Source: Welwitschia mirabilis
Taxonomy: Eukaryota > Gnetophyta > Gnetopsida > Welwitschiales
Direction: 5' to 3'
Assembly: GCA_051453625.1 (NCBI GenBank)
Contig: JBOZIK010000001.1
Span: forward strand, 14,739,863-14,766,053
DNA length: 26,191 bases
Position 1 is the first letter of the stretch, and every line of letters begins with the position of its first letter. The translations under genes and the position numbers were made by a program. Below the pieces are notes generated by a model. The model ran no database searches, was not told where the DNA came from, and saw only the letters and a program-made list of their open reading frames with translations. This document shows, piece by piece, positions 11,001 through 20,649 of the stretch.

Positions 11001-12280
11001 TGATATGATACTAATAAATCCTCCTACCATTTATTTAATATTCTTCAAAAAAATTTGTGTATGAATCATATCTTACATTGTATGAATACCCCATGCCTTG
11101 ACTTCTATACATTTTTCTAAACTATTTTACCTTGTTGTATGAATGGAATTGTCCAATTTTTTCCCTAATTAAGAAAATTATATCTTGTTGTGATATATGA
11201 AAGTTTTGAATCTTATGCGTAGAAAACCTTTTCTTCTTTTAATGTATTTCACATGTTTTTAAATGCATGTTTTAAATTAATAAATATGGTTATAAGGTTA
11301 TAAAGGATTAAAAATAAATTAGCATAAGAAAGTGATGTATGTAATTAACTATGTTACATATGCAAAATAAAAAACAAAATTTTTTAAATTATAATAGAAG
11401 AAACAAAATATTTGAAAACATTAGATGAGCTTTTGTATTGCAAATATTTAGGGATGCGAGTCAAATAGGCTTTATGGTTATTAACTTTTCAAAAATTACA
11501 AACTCTATATGAGGGATGCAAATGCTATAAACATTTTTGAATATGATGTCCAAGGATTCTTATGATATAATCTTAAAGCAAGAATAGTAGGCATAGATTT
11601 TAATTTTATCTAACTTGATGATTTAATTAAGTAATATAATATCAATATTTCATCGAGATATGTTTTCTTATAAATCTTACCTTAAATATTAATATCTTTT
11701 TTGAAATAATTTAAATCAATTTTATGCATTATGGTATTATGATGCACATGCGAAATAGTTGGCTTAGAATTTTTATTGGTTGAATTCTCTAAAGCCTATA
11801 TTATACAAAAATCTATTTTCTTCCATACTAAATTTTTTCCATAATATTTTAGTAATTTAATGATGTAAATTAAATTTTAATATTAATTATAACGTTTTAA
11901 AATCACTTTGTGATTGATTAAATATTTATTAAGAGTGATTAACATGTAATTAATTAAAACTTCTATATAACAAAATAGCGTGACCCTTAATTTGTAACAT
12001 TGTATCTCTTTATCTTGATTCTTAAGCTTGTGGCATTAGGTGGGAGTGGATAGACTAGGTGGATGTGATCAACGATATCTATTAAATTATGAAAATCCTT
12101 CACCTCCTATGGTCATTCTCATTAAGTAGTATAATAAAGAGTGAAATGACCTCTACAAGTAACAACATGAAAATGGTAAAATACATAAACATCATCTAAC
12201 CATAAAGAATGAGTCATCTAAGTATGAAGCATACCCCACAGAACTTAAACCTTCCTAATTCAGTTTAGCAATTTCTTATT
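8061..12280. other. AT-rich region with no recognised gene
   Basis: This is 4.2 kb without a frame I can support on either strand and without recognisable retroelement motifs. It is probably transposon-derived sequence decayed beyond visual recognition. The only distinct structure noted is a short perfect inverted repeat at 10618-10636. Confidence 0.5.
10618..10636. repeat. Short perfect inverted repeat
   Basis: CCTAAGTC and GACTTAGG, 8-bp perfect complementary arms, are separated by CTA. It is isolated in an AT-rich region with no gene nearby. It could be chance, a footprint of a small DNA transposon end, or a protein-binding palindrome; nothing in the context decides. Confidence 0.5.
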
Positions 12281-12694
12281 TCATGGAGTAAGAGACTCTA
12301 ACACCATAAGTATATAATTTCTATAGTATGTAACTTGATCTATCTTATTAATAATGCCTCTAGGTGGAGGAGGATGGTAAGAAAATGAATATGGAACTTG
12401 TTTCATGATCAATAAATCATGTGGCATAGAAGAAGAAAAATAGGAAGTGAAGTAGGACATCTCTTCCTAATATTGTAGATCATAAAAATCTAAAAGATCA
12501 TTATTAAGATCTATCTCTAAGTTCAAAAGAAATTGTGAAAAGCTATAGGAAAAGAAAAGTATGGAACCACTCATCATAATAGCCTACTCCTCAGCCATTT
12601 CAAATCTAGTAGCATGTAAAGGGATAAAATTCACCTCCTCTTCATGTATGATAGGCAGGGTCTCTGAACCCCATAAAAAGGAAATAAAAAACAC
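12281..12694 (-). pseudogene. Coding-like minus-strand remnant, unknown family
   Basis: One minus frame of 138 codons is interrupted by only two TAG codons and ends at TGA (12281-12283). Readable parts include TLPIIHEEEVNFIPLHATRF, MMSGSILFFSYSFSQFLLN and YSFSYHPPPPRGIINK. The composition (acidic patch, Pro run, varied residues) looks like real protein, not AT noise. I do not recognise the family. It lies downstream, on the same strand, of the 13225-13482 frame and may be part of the same former gene. An extra frame of a retroelement, perhaps antisense to the 27-bp array side, is one possibility; a captured host gene is another. The two TAGs could come from CAG or TGG by deamination. Confidence 0.4.
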
Positions 12695-13224
12695 TCACTT
12701 CTTGTTAAATAAAAAATGAGAAAGAAATAAACTAATTTTCATAATATAATAATAAAGGACAAAATTCACCTCATGGATCTAAGTATGATAATGAAAGCTA
12801 AGGGGTAGATTCTCCTTAGTTACCTCATAAGAAATTAGTTGCACCACATCCTTATCCTTGCAATGGTATGAGGAGTCTCTCAAACTAGAATTAGTAGCTC
12901 TATTCATCTATACATCATATAAAAACAAACTCCAATCAATGTCATATTATCATTAAAAGAATAAGTAGAACAATCCCTAACTTAGATAAAATAGAGAAGA
13001 TACCCTTAGAAGAATTACTAGAATCATGCAAATCCCTATCTTCTTCCTTTACTATGCTAGCAGATATCTAGTAAATAAGGATTGATAAGGTACATTTTTT
13101 GGAAGTAGAAAAAAGATAAATTTTCTAAAGAAGAATAAAATTACCGCAAACTTCTAAGCCTGGTGTTCGTAAAGTAAAGTCGTAAAAGCACATGTCCATA
13201 GAAACACTTCTATCTCCATATCTT

Positions 13225-13482
13225 TTAAGATGAATAAGTTGAACTATGATAAAAGAGAAAAATGCCAAAGGCATGATTTAAAAAAATACCCCTAACAATA
13301 AAAGAAATAAAATATATGTCATAATGAGGGATTTCTATAGAACAATCATAAAGAAAGGTACAATAAGTAATCAATTGTCCACAAGTAATATTATAGGGAG
13401 TCATTAAATTAGAAGTAGCTACAAAATTACTATGGGTATCTATTTCTCTTATGAAAATAAATTCATCTAATTGGTTAGCCAA
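13225..13482 (-). pseudogene. 85-codon minus-strand open frame, unrecognised remnant
   Basis: An uninterrupted frame opens at ATG with MANQLDEFIFIREID and continues through TPYNITCGQLITYCTFLYDC and HYDIYFISFIVRGIFL to FYHSSTYSS and a stop. After the stop the same frame carries on with few stops into GHVLLRLYFTNTRLRSLR (about 13145-13190), so the stop probably truncates a longer former protein. Two hydrophobic stretches (about residues 57-64 and 68-78) could be membrane or core segments. I do not recognise a domain. Together with 12281-12694 it suggests a minus-strand coding unit of at least 1.2 kb, now broken. Confidence 0.4.
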
Positions 13483-14220
13483 GAAACCCCTAAAATTATA
13501 ATTTAAGTGAGTTGCCTTAAGAGAAATCTATTTCCCTCACTCAAACCAAAAGTTAAACAAATACTTTCTTACAAGATAAAGATAGGAACATGTATACAAT
13601 GAAAAATGATATTATTTTAAATATTAAAATAAGAATATAGGAAATCTAAGAGATATAATTTATTAGGATTTCAAATTTATAATAAGAAAAAACTACAAAG
13701 ATCAATTAGATTTAAAGAAAACACCCAATAAAAACCTAATTGTAAAGCTCTCTTTTGAATATCTAATTTAGTATAATAAACATTGGTGGAATTCTAAGAA
13801 AGATAAGAAAAGTAAAACTTGGTTATACCTTAAATAATAAAGGAAGAAAAAACTAATTAAAAAAAGCTAAAATGTAAGGAATGTTTTACAAAAAAAGTAG
13901 AAGTATGTCCTGACATCATCTACAAGAAAAGGGATTCATTAAGAAAAGGGTCATAAAAATAATGTAAAAAGTTCAAACAAAAGAAGAAAAAAATAAAATA
14001 TATTAATACATATAATAATAATGAGATTAAATCATTTCACATGTAAAAGTAATTAGAAAAATGAAAAGGCTAGTTCCTACTTATAATAAAAGACCTATGG
14101 TTAAACTAGTCTTTCAACTTTGGTAAGGAAATTAACCATAGTCTAGTTAATCCAAGGTAAAGGGCTTGTCCCAATTATTGATAATAAAACTTTATGTCCC
14201 ACATGAAAGGTGCAAATATC
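13483..14220. other. AT-rich region between minus-strand remnant and tandem array
   Basis: I see no gene. The last 150 bp (about 14070-14220) become less AT-rich and are followed directly by the first array monomers, so they may be the flank or source of the array. Confidence 0.5.
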
Positions 14221-15630
14221 AACATCATAATTACTTAATAAATCTTAACATCACACTTAAAGGATGTCATCTCCAATGTCATAGTTGCTCAAGAAAATCT
14301 AACATTGCACTTGAAGGACTCCACCTCTAATGTCATAGATGCTTAAGAAAATCTAATTTCATACTTAATTCCTTGGAGTTCTAACATTGCGCTTAATCCC
14401 TTATGGGACTAAATTTGTACTTGATTACCAAAGGCCTAACATTACACTTGATACACTAGAACTTGGTATTACACTTAATTCCTAAAAGCATGACATTATA
14501 CTTGGTTCACTGGGGCCTAATGTCATACTTGATCCTTAGAGGCCTGATGTCTTACTTGGTTTACTAAAGCCTAACATCACACTTAACACCTAGATACCTA
14601 ATGTCATACTTGATCCACTAGAGTCAAATGTTGCATTTAACCTCTAGAGACTGCTGTTGTGCTTATTTCACTAAAGTCTAATGTTGCACTTGACTCCTAA
14701 AGGATTGATGTCATACTTGATTCTCAAAGATCTAATATCATACTTATTCCATTAGATCCTTATATCACACTTAATCCCTAAAGACTTGATGTCACACTTA
14801 GTCATTAAAGTGTAATGTCATAATTAGGGTCAAACATTACACTTGGTTAATAGAGGCCCAAAATTACACTTAGCTGGTAGAGGCTTAACATTAAACTTGA
14901 TTACCAAAGTCTGATGTTATAGTTAGAGTTCAACATTACACTTAGCTGATAAGTATTACCATCATACTTGGAAAACTAAAGTTTAACATTACACTTAATC
15001 ACTGATGTCTGACATTACATTTAAATTTTGACATCTCACTTTATTGACAGAGGCCCAATGTTGCACTTAGTTAATTAAGGTCTAAAGGTTCACTTGATTA
15101 AATAAATTTGATATTTTAGTAGATATTTAACATTACACTTAACCAATTAAATTTTGACATCATACTTGATCACTAAATTCTAAAGTCACATGTAAAGTCC
15201 AATTTCATACTTGGTTGATAAAGTCCCCACTTCACACTTACTCAATCAAAGTCTTACATTACACTTGATGAATGAATTTTGACATTATAATTAGAGTTTA
15301 ATATCATACTTAACTAATAGAACCATGACATGAACCATAGTTTAACATCACACGTGTTCATCAAAGTTTGATGTCTCAATTGAAGTTCAACATTACACTT
15401 GGTTGATGGAGGCCTAACATTACACTTAACTAATTAAAGCCTAACATCATACTTAGTTATAGAATTTTGATATTATAATTAAAGCCTAATGTCATACTTG
15501 GCTAATAAAGTCCTAACATCACACTTGACCTATAGAGCCCTAATATTACACTTGGCCAACTGAAGTCCAACATCACACTTGGTCATAAAAGTTTAGCATC
15601 ACATAGGCCTGACGTCACACTTATCTACTC
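14221..15630. repeat. 27-bp tandem repeat array with higher-order structure
   Basis: A core like ACATCACACTTGGT or ATGTCATACTTGAT recurs about 55 times. Positions of the C in CTT from 14420 onward advance by exactly 27 (14420, 14447, 14474, 14501, 14528, 14555, 14582, 14609), with rare 26- or 28-bp steps. In the first half neighbouring monomers alternate, giving 54-bp dimers; 14247-14300 and 14301-14354 are consecutive 54-bp copies. From about 14842 an 18-bp short monomer returns mostly every fourth unit (14941, 15039, 15138, then 15210, 15309, 15398, 15497), so most units are 98-99 bp and one is 72. Each core varies between CA and TG at the same dinucleotide, with one intact GACGTC at 15611-15616. 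It could be a satellite seed, a retroelement U3 or a 3'-UTR repeat. Confidence 0.9.
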
Positions 15631-15639
15631 CTAAGTCAT

Positions 15640-16200
15640 GATGTAATAGTTACTTATCTTAATGACTATTATAATAGCTAGGGCGGTTACATAAGTTACC
15701 AACTAACCCTTATAGTTAAATATTAATTAATCATTCTAATAGTTGCAAAATAACCTTTGAATGGAAAACCTATTTCAGAACCAATAGAACCGATATAAAA
15801 TGAATGATAGAAAGGAGGTACAAAACACACTAGAGTGTAATGAAGTAGTACTATTAATAATTAATTAAATATATTCACTTATAAAATTATAAGTTCTCTA
15901 ATAAAATTTACATTTAAAACAACTAAGCCATCTAATGGGGTAAGATTTATAGGTGCCACTAGAATAACCTTTCACTTATAGATATAAATCTTCTACCAGA
16001 GACATTAATCTTCAATGTTTACAAATTAAGCTCCTAAACATAGAATTAAATCTTCAAGCATTCTTGTCAAATTAAAAAAATAGTCCAATAGTAAAAGAAA
16101 GAGAGAGCAACAAAATTGCAAATTTAATCTGTTTGCACATCTATAAGTGTAAAGTAGAAACTTGTGAGAAAGTCATGTTATGGCTTTAAAAAAAAAAAAA
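15640..16200 (+). mobile_element. Possible LTR/leader region of the chromovirus-like element
   Basis: Between the tandem array and the gag remnant lies somewhat less AT-rich sequence with ACCTATTTCAGAACC followed by a TATAAAA motif at 15794-15800 and a long leader-like stretch. This arrangement is what one expects of an LTR U3-R-U5. I found no matching copy downstream of the integrase (19700-20640) and no convincing primer binding site, so the LTR assignment is tentative. A poly-A tract of about 24 bp (16186-16209) ends the region. Confidence 0.3.
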
Positions 16201-16299
16201 AGAAAAAAAATCATCATTCATAATACATTACTAGAAAATAGATGCATCTATTCTATGATCTTGCTTATTGGAAATGCATAAGAATTCTAACTATGATGC

Positions 16300-16850
16300 C
16301 AATGAAAATGCAATTAAAAAGTTACTTGAAAAAAATTTATAAATAAATTCAAAAATAAGTTTATTTTTGCTAACTTTATTGAATATCAAATGCTTAAATT
16401 TTAATCCCTACATTTAGGAAAGTTTCCATTGGATGATCATTGATTAGAGTTTCAACAACTAATGAAGTATTAAAAAAATTTCTTAGAAAAGTAGCTTATT
16501 AATAATTTCAGTAGAATGCTACCATCCAAAGTCTAAGGCATCCTTTATACCTTGGAAGTTAAATCTACTAAATATGCTTATAGGAAATACAAATACTACT
16601 TGAAAATACAAGATAACAAATGGACTAAAAACCAAACCAAATAGACTATAAGAATCACTACTAGAAGGAATCAACCTTCTCGAAAATTATTCATAAGTAT
16701 ATCATCTACCATGTATAATGGAAGAAAGGACACATAGCCAAGAATTATCCATCCAAGGTCCCTAAAACTATATCCTATGCTTAAATTCAACCTTAGATAT
16801 AACCATATCCTAGACGACTTACAAAAATGTATATACTATAGTCCATATAG
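16300..16850 (+). pseudogene. Degenerate chromovirus-like gag with zinc knuckle
   Basis: Gag packages retroelement RNA; its CCHC knuckle binds nucleic acid. At 16707-16751 one frame reads Y-H-V-stop-W-KKGHIAKNYP. The spacing is that of a C-x2-C-x4-H-x4-C knuckle, with His kept and the three Cys positions now Tyr, stop and Tyr. The two Tyr changes are single G-to-A steps from Cys codons. SKVPKT follows. Upstream (16300-16700) the reading frame is too broken to align by eye, though Lys/Asn/Thr-rich text such as KYKITNGLKTKPNR is gag-like. It sits directly before protease, as expected. Confidence 0.65.
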
Positions 16851-16879
16851 AATTAGTAATGATTTTCTATTTTGAGAAT

Positions 16880-17330
16880 TGCTAGGGTTTACTTCAAAAT
16901 TTTTAGATTTGTTTCTAATCAATAGTGACACTTCTCACAATTTCATTGCCCTTCCTTATTTTATAAATATTACTCCTTTCTAAGAACCAATATTCTTCAT
17001 ACATATAGTGGGAGAAAACACCCTTACACAAAATGAAACATAATGACTAGTAATCTTTTCAATCCAAAACCTTGAGTTTAGAGATAAATTTTTCATCCTC
17101 ATCATTGGTAAATATGAATTCATCTTCAAAATGTCTATCCTTATCAACTATAATATTAGGATAAATTTTTCACTAAAAAACTAATAATTTTATCTTTCAT
17201 TCAAAAATTGAATGCTTAATTAGGAGGAAAAGAAGAAAATTTTCTCAGTAATTAAAAAATAAATTTTAAAAGAAGTAATGTCAAAATAGTTCTTCCTAAT
17301 AATAATTAAATAATAGAGTACAAGTTTACA
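16880..17330 (+). pseudogene. Degenerate aspartic protease (chromovirus-like element)
   Basis: The frame at 16915-16986 reads LINSDTSHNFIALPYFINIT, which aligns with the active-site region of Ty3/gypsy proteases, where a D-S/T-G-A-T/S-H-x-F-I motif is typical. Here the catalytic Asp is Asn and the Gly is Asp, both explained by G-to-A changes, so it could not be active. The following frame (IHIVGENTLTQNET, then FRDKFFILIIGKYEF) matches the usual spacing for the body of the protease. The end is not defined; RT homology begins near 17340. Confidence 0.7.
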
Positions 17331-17339
17331 ACTTGACAT

Positions 17340-18010
17340 TCTACAAGGATTCTAATAATTTAGCAAAGTCTTTGAAGAGACAATAAATTTATCACACAAA
17401 TAAAAGGTAGAATACATCTAGATTTAATCCCTAAAGTACAACTAATATAAAGAGACCTATATAAATTTTTAGTAATAAAACCTAAGAACACAAACTAAAA
17501 CTAAAGTAGTTATTGTTAAAAGGAGAAATTCATCTAGGTGTCTCTCCTTATGGAACCCCTCTCTTATTTGTTAAAAAAAAGAAAAAAAATGAAATCATAA
17601 GGTTATATATTAATTACCGATAATTGAATAAGGTTATAATAAAAAATAAATACCCTTAGTAAGAATTGACAGCCTTCTAAATCAATTATAAGGGATATAA
17701 TTCTTTCCAAAAATCAACTTGATATTAGGATATCATTCTATAAGAATTTAAAAAAAAAAAGATGTTTACAAAATAACATTCTAAAAAAGATATCAAAATA
17801 ATGAATTTGTAATAATTCCATTAATACTCATTAATGCACCAACAACTTTCATGAGCCTAATAAATAGTGTCTTCCATTCATATCTTGACAAATTTATAGT
17901 AGTATTCTTGAATGTCATTCTAGTCTATTCAAAAGATAAAAAGACACATGTAGACCACCTTAGTAAATGTTCTACAAATATTATAAGGCCATGATTTCAA
18001 GGCTAAACTA
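17340..18010 (+). pseudogene. Degenerate reverse transcriptase (chromovirus-like element)
   Basis: Reverse transcriptase copies element RNA to DNA. Recognisable blocks in order are: VFEETINLSHK near 17355; HLDLIPKVQLI near 17420; LNKVIIKNKYPL at about 17624-17656; DIILSKINLILGYHSIRI at about 17695-17748; and LINAPTTFMSLINSVFHSYL, then DKFIVVFLNVILVYSKDKK at about 17830-17942. The catalytic Asp pair after F-L is replaced by Asn-Val (codons 17911-17916). Several frameshifts and stops separate the blocks. The order and the block sequences are those of plant Ty3/gypsy chromoviruses. The catalytic loss and stops make it a pseudogene. Confidence 0.88.
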
Positions 18011-18359
18011 AGCAAGTGTAACTTCTTATAGATAGAGATAAATTACTGAGGGAATATTATATCTAAATAGGAAATTACAATAGATCCCATAAATATATAA
18101 GAAGCACAAGAAAGTTTTAAGTTAAAAATTATAACAGAGGTCTAAAGTTTATTAAGATTAATATGATTCTATGAAATATTCATTTTAAGATTCTCTCAGT
18201 TGGTAGTTTGGCTTATAGACTTAACAAAATCTACATCAATATTTAATTTTACTTAAAAATGTCAAGAATGCTTCCTAAGAATAGACTTCTATTGATATCG
18301 GCACTTATTTTAAAGATTGCATATATGAAGGAATCATTCAGGATTATTACAAATGGCTT

Positions 18360-18720
18360 ATCCCAAGGAGAGATGTAGTATTAAGTTATGAAGATAAAGT
18401 AGTAATATGTAAATTCAAAAAACTAAACTAGCATGAAAGGAATTATATATTTCATGATTTATAATTTTTAGCTATAGTGCATGCTCTGAAAGCTTAGTGA
18501 CATTACTTGCTTTTGAGAAAATTCCTATTACAGATAGGCCATAAGAATTTGGAGTACTTTCAAAAAAAACTACTATTTAATATAAGACAAAGAAGATGGG
18601 GATAATTACTAGTATAATATAACTTTGAGCTCCAATATATACTAGGGATAAAAACAAAGTAGTTAATGCTTTAAGCTAAATGTGATGTATGCTTTACACC
18701 ATAGTGACCTTTAATCTCGT
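18360..18720 (+). pseudogene. Degenerate RNase H (chromovirus-like element)
   Basis: Blocks HERNYIFHDL (about 18434-18463), LAIVHALKA (about 18468-18494), HYLLLRKFLL and then HKNLEYFQKK with NIRQRRWG (about 18541-18600) follow RT at the expected distance. The HERNY, E/L-A-(I/V)VHAL and RQRRW blocks are characteristic of the plant Ty3/gypsy RNase H. An expected acidic residue before LAIVHAL is a stop plus Phe here. Downstream, text resembling the NA-L-S/SR ending is only faintly visible near 18660-18690. Confidence 0.8.
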
Positions 18721-18909
18721 TAAATACTTGAAGGAAAATTTGCCTAATGATCCATATTTTAGAAAAATAGTTTGGCTATTAGAGTAAAGTAAATATATAG
18801 ATACCTTCACAACAAACAGGATGGCTATTCACTAAAAATGAGGGGACTGTGTATTCCTCAAGATAAATATAAAAGTAAATGAATATCCAAAATGCATAAA
18901 GTATCCTAT

Positions 18910-19630
18910 GCAGGACATCCAAGGTTTGTGTAGAATTATTGTATGTTAAGGAAATGTTACTTCTATTCTATAATGAAAGAGGAATTGAAAGAATATATCA
19001 AGAACTACCTAATCCATTAATGAATGAAACATGAATACGGATGACTAATGGGACGCTTTCGATTCCTTAGCATTTCTAATGGAAATGGAAAGAAATCACA
19101 ATGGACTTCATTACACGTTTATCACTCACAAAAAAACAACATAAATCTTTTATTTTTTGCATTGATAACTTAATCAAGATGGCCCATTTTATTTTAGTTA
19201 AGAGCATAAATACTACAAAAGAGTTAGCCTTACATTTCATATAGGAAATGTTCAGATTACATGGAACTCCATGGATTATTATCTCTACTTCAGACCTTAA
19301 GTTATTATTAGAATTATTATAAATCTTCTTCACCAACATGGAACCAAGCTTTAGTTTAGTACTACTTGCCATCCTAAAACTAATGGATATACTAAGAAAA
19401 TTAATCAAATCCTAGAAGATACACTATGATATTATGTAGTAAGAAAGCCTCGAAACTAGAATAAATATTTATATTTGGTAGAATTTATATATAACTAAAC
19501 TTTTCAAACATATATACAATTTTAGCCCTTTAAATCTATGTATGAAAGAAATTGTTACATCCTAGTTACATGGTGAAATCCCATCAAAAAGATGCAAGAG
19601 CACTACACTATAATTAGAATTCTCTAAAAG
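18910..19630 (+). pseudogene. Degenerate integrase (chromovirus-like element)
   Basis: GHPRF near 18913, MKEELKEYIKNYL near 18973-19011, a TMDFIT-like block near 19095, then CIDNLIKMAHFILVKSI at about 19159-19209 and EMFRLHGTPWIIIST near 19245-19290 mark the zinc-finger region and catalytic core. At about 19361-19430 the frame reads TTCHPKTNGYTKKINQILED, matching the block around the catalytic Glu, here replaced by Lys. AHFI and HP-T-G-T are typical of chromovirus-type integrases and differ from the element 1 integrase. Frameshifts and stops abound. No convincing chromodomain follows. A 110-codon frame on the opposite strand (19076-19408) is only its shadow. Confidence 0.85.
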
Positions 19631-19699
19631 AAATGGAATAGATTATAAATTAAATGAAGAGGCAACTACAAGTAGCTTAATATAGATACAAAAGCCTTT

Positions 19700-20649
19700 A
19701 TAACTAAAGGCATTCAAAAAGAGTCTTCTAAGTAGAATACCAAGTTATCTTAAGAGTCAAACCCAAAAGAGTTCTATGAAGATGAGAAATTACCAGAAGA
19801 TACTTCCTTAAACCTTAATGCAGTTATTTGAAACATTACATTAAGAATGTATAAGAATGTTTTTTTTTTTTGGATCTTTTAGGTTTGCCTCTTATTCTTA
19901 CAAAATTTAACTCTAATATTATTAAGCTTCTTAAACCACTTATTAATATTCAAAACTATTATTACTTTCTTGGAAATATAACAAGGCACTTCATTCATAG
20001 AGATTAAATATTAGAAAAAAAGCTTAGTCACTTAAAGATGGTTTTAATATCTATTGGTAATAGCTAATTTAATTTAATCATTAAAATTCGTGTACCTATT
20101 GTCATAGAGAAAGTTAATCATATACTCATTCTTCCCTATTATAATAAAATAATTTTACTAATAAATCTCATAAGAATAAATCTTAAGATCCTTAACCTTC
20201 ATGATTTATTTTTAGTCAAAATAATTCATTTGGTAGCTAAAATTATAGATATGAAAGACTTAAAATATTTAATATCATTAATTTAGAAAAAAAAGGAGAT
20301 AATGCTTAATTATTTATGAAGTTTCATATTATACAAAATGCATATGCTTCTATTTCAAATAATTCTTTGAAATACCATAAGAAATAAATCCTAAAGTATT
20401 TCAAAATTGTGGAATCATATAAATGTCCTAGTCCTGATGGACATCTAAAGAAAACTAAGTTTTTAATAATAGAACTTCTTTTATTATAAAATCCTCATAA
20501 GACAACATCTAAACTTCTAATTAGCTTCGATAACATCCAAACTTCTAATTAGCTTGATGTTTTAGGATAAAACCATTAGAATCACATGGATCTTCATTGT
20601 AAACTAATGATTGATTTATTTGATAGGGTAAGATCCTATAAAACATTAT
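19700..20649. other. AT-rich region between the chromovirus remnant and LTR B
   Basis: No gene is seen. The 3' LTR of the chromovirus-like element would be expected here but was not recognised. An 11-T run lies at 19860-19870, and a short tandem duplication at 20504-20558. Just before LTR B a purine stretch, GATAGGGTAAGA (about 20622-20633), could be chance or the polypurine tract of another copy. Confidence 0.5.
20504..20558. repeat. Two-copy 28/27-bp tandem duplication
   Basis: AACATCTAAACTTCTAATTA… (20504-20531) is followed at once by AACATCCAAACTTCTAATTA… (20532-20558), differing by one substitution and one 1-bp indel. The close match in otherwise decayed DNA implies a recent local duplication, for example by replication slippage. 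Confidence 0.9.

Noticed and set aside
14221-15630. CRISPR array
   Set aside because: The repeats are contiguous 27-bp monomers with gradual variation; there are no distinct spacers, and the context is a plant retrotransposon region.
16160-16190. tRNA-Met-type primer binding site of the chromovirus near GTTATGGCTTTA
   Set aside because: Only a few bases agree and a deletion has to be assumed; not better than chance in this sequence.
16186-16209. Poly-A tail of a LINE or processed pseudogene
   Set aside because: No endonuclease/RT of LINE type precedes it, and there is no target-site duplication; more likely a simple A tract.
19076-19408. 110-codon minus-strand frame
   Set aside because: It lies opposite the degenerate chromovirus integrase, whose motifs are clear on the + strand; it is a shadow.
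19680-19860. Chromodomain after the chromovirus integrase
   Set aside because: I could not see the aromatic cage residues or the W-E-P-like ending in any frame.
20437-20460. Hairpin ATGTCC…GGACAT as a terminator or small RNA
   Set aside because: A 6-bp stem with a 10-nt loop is expected by chance and has no T-run or gene context.
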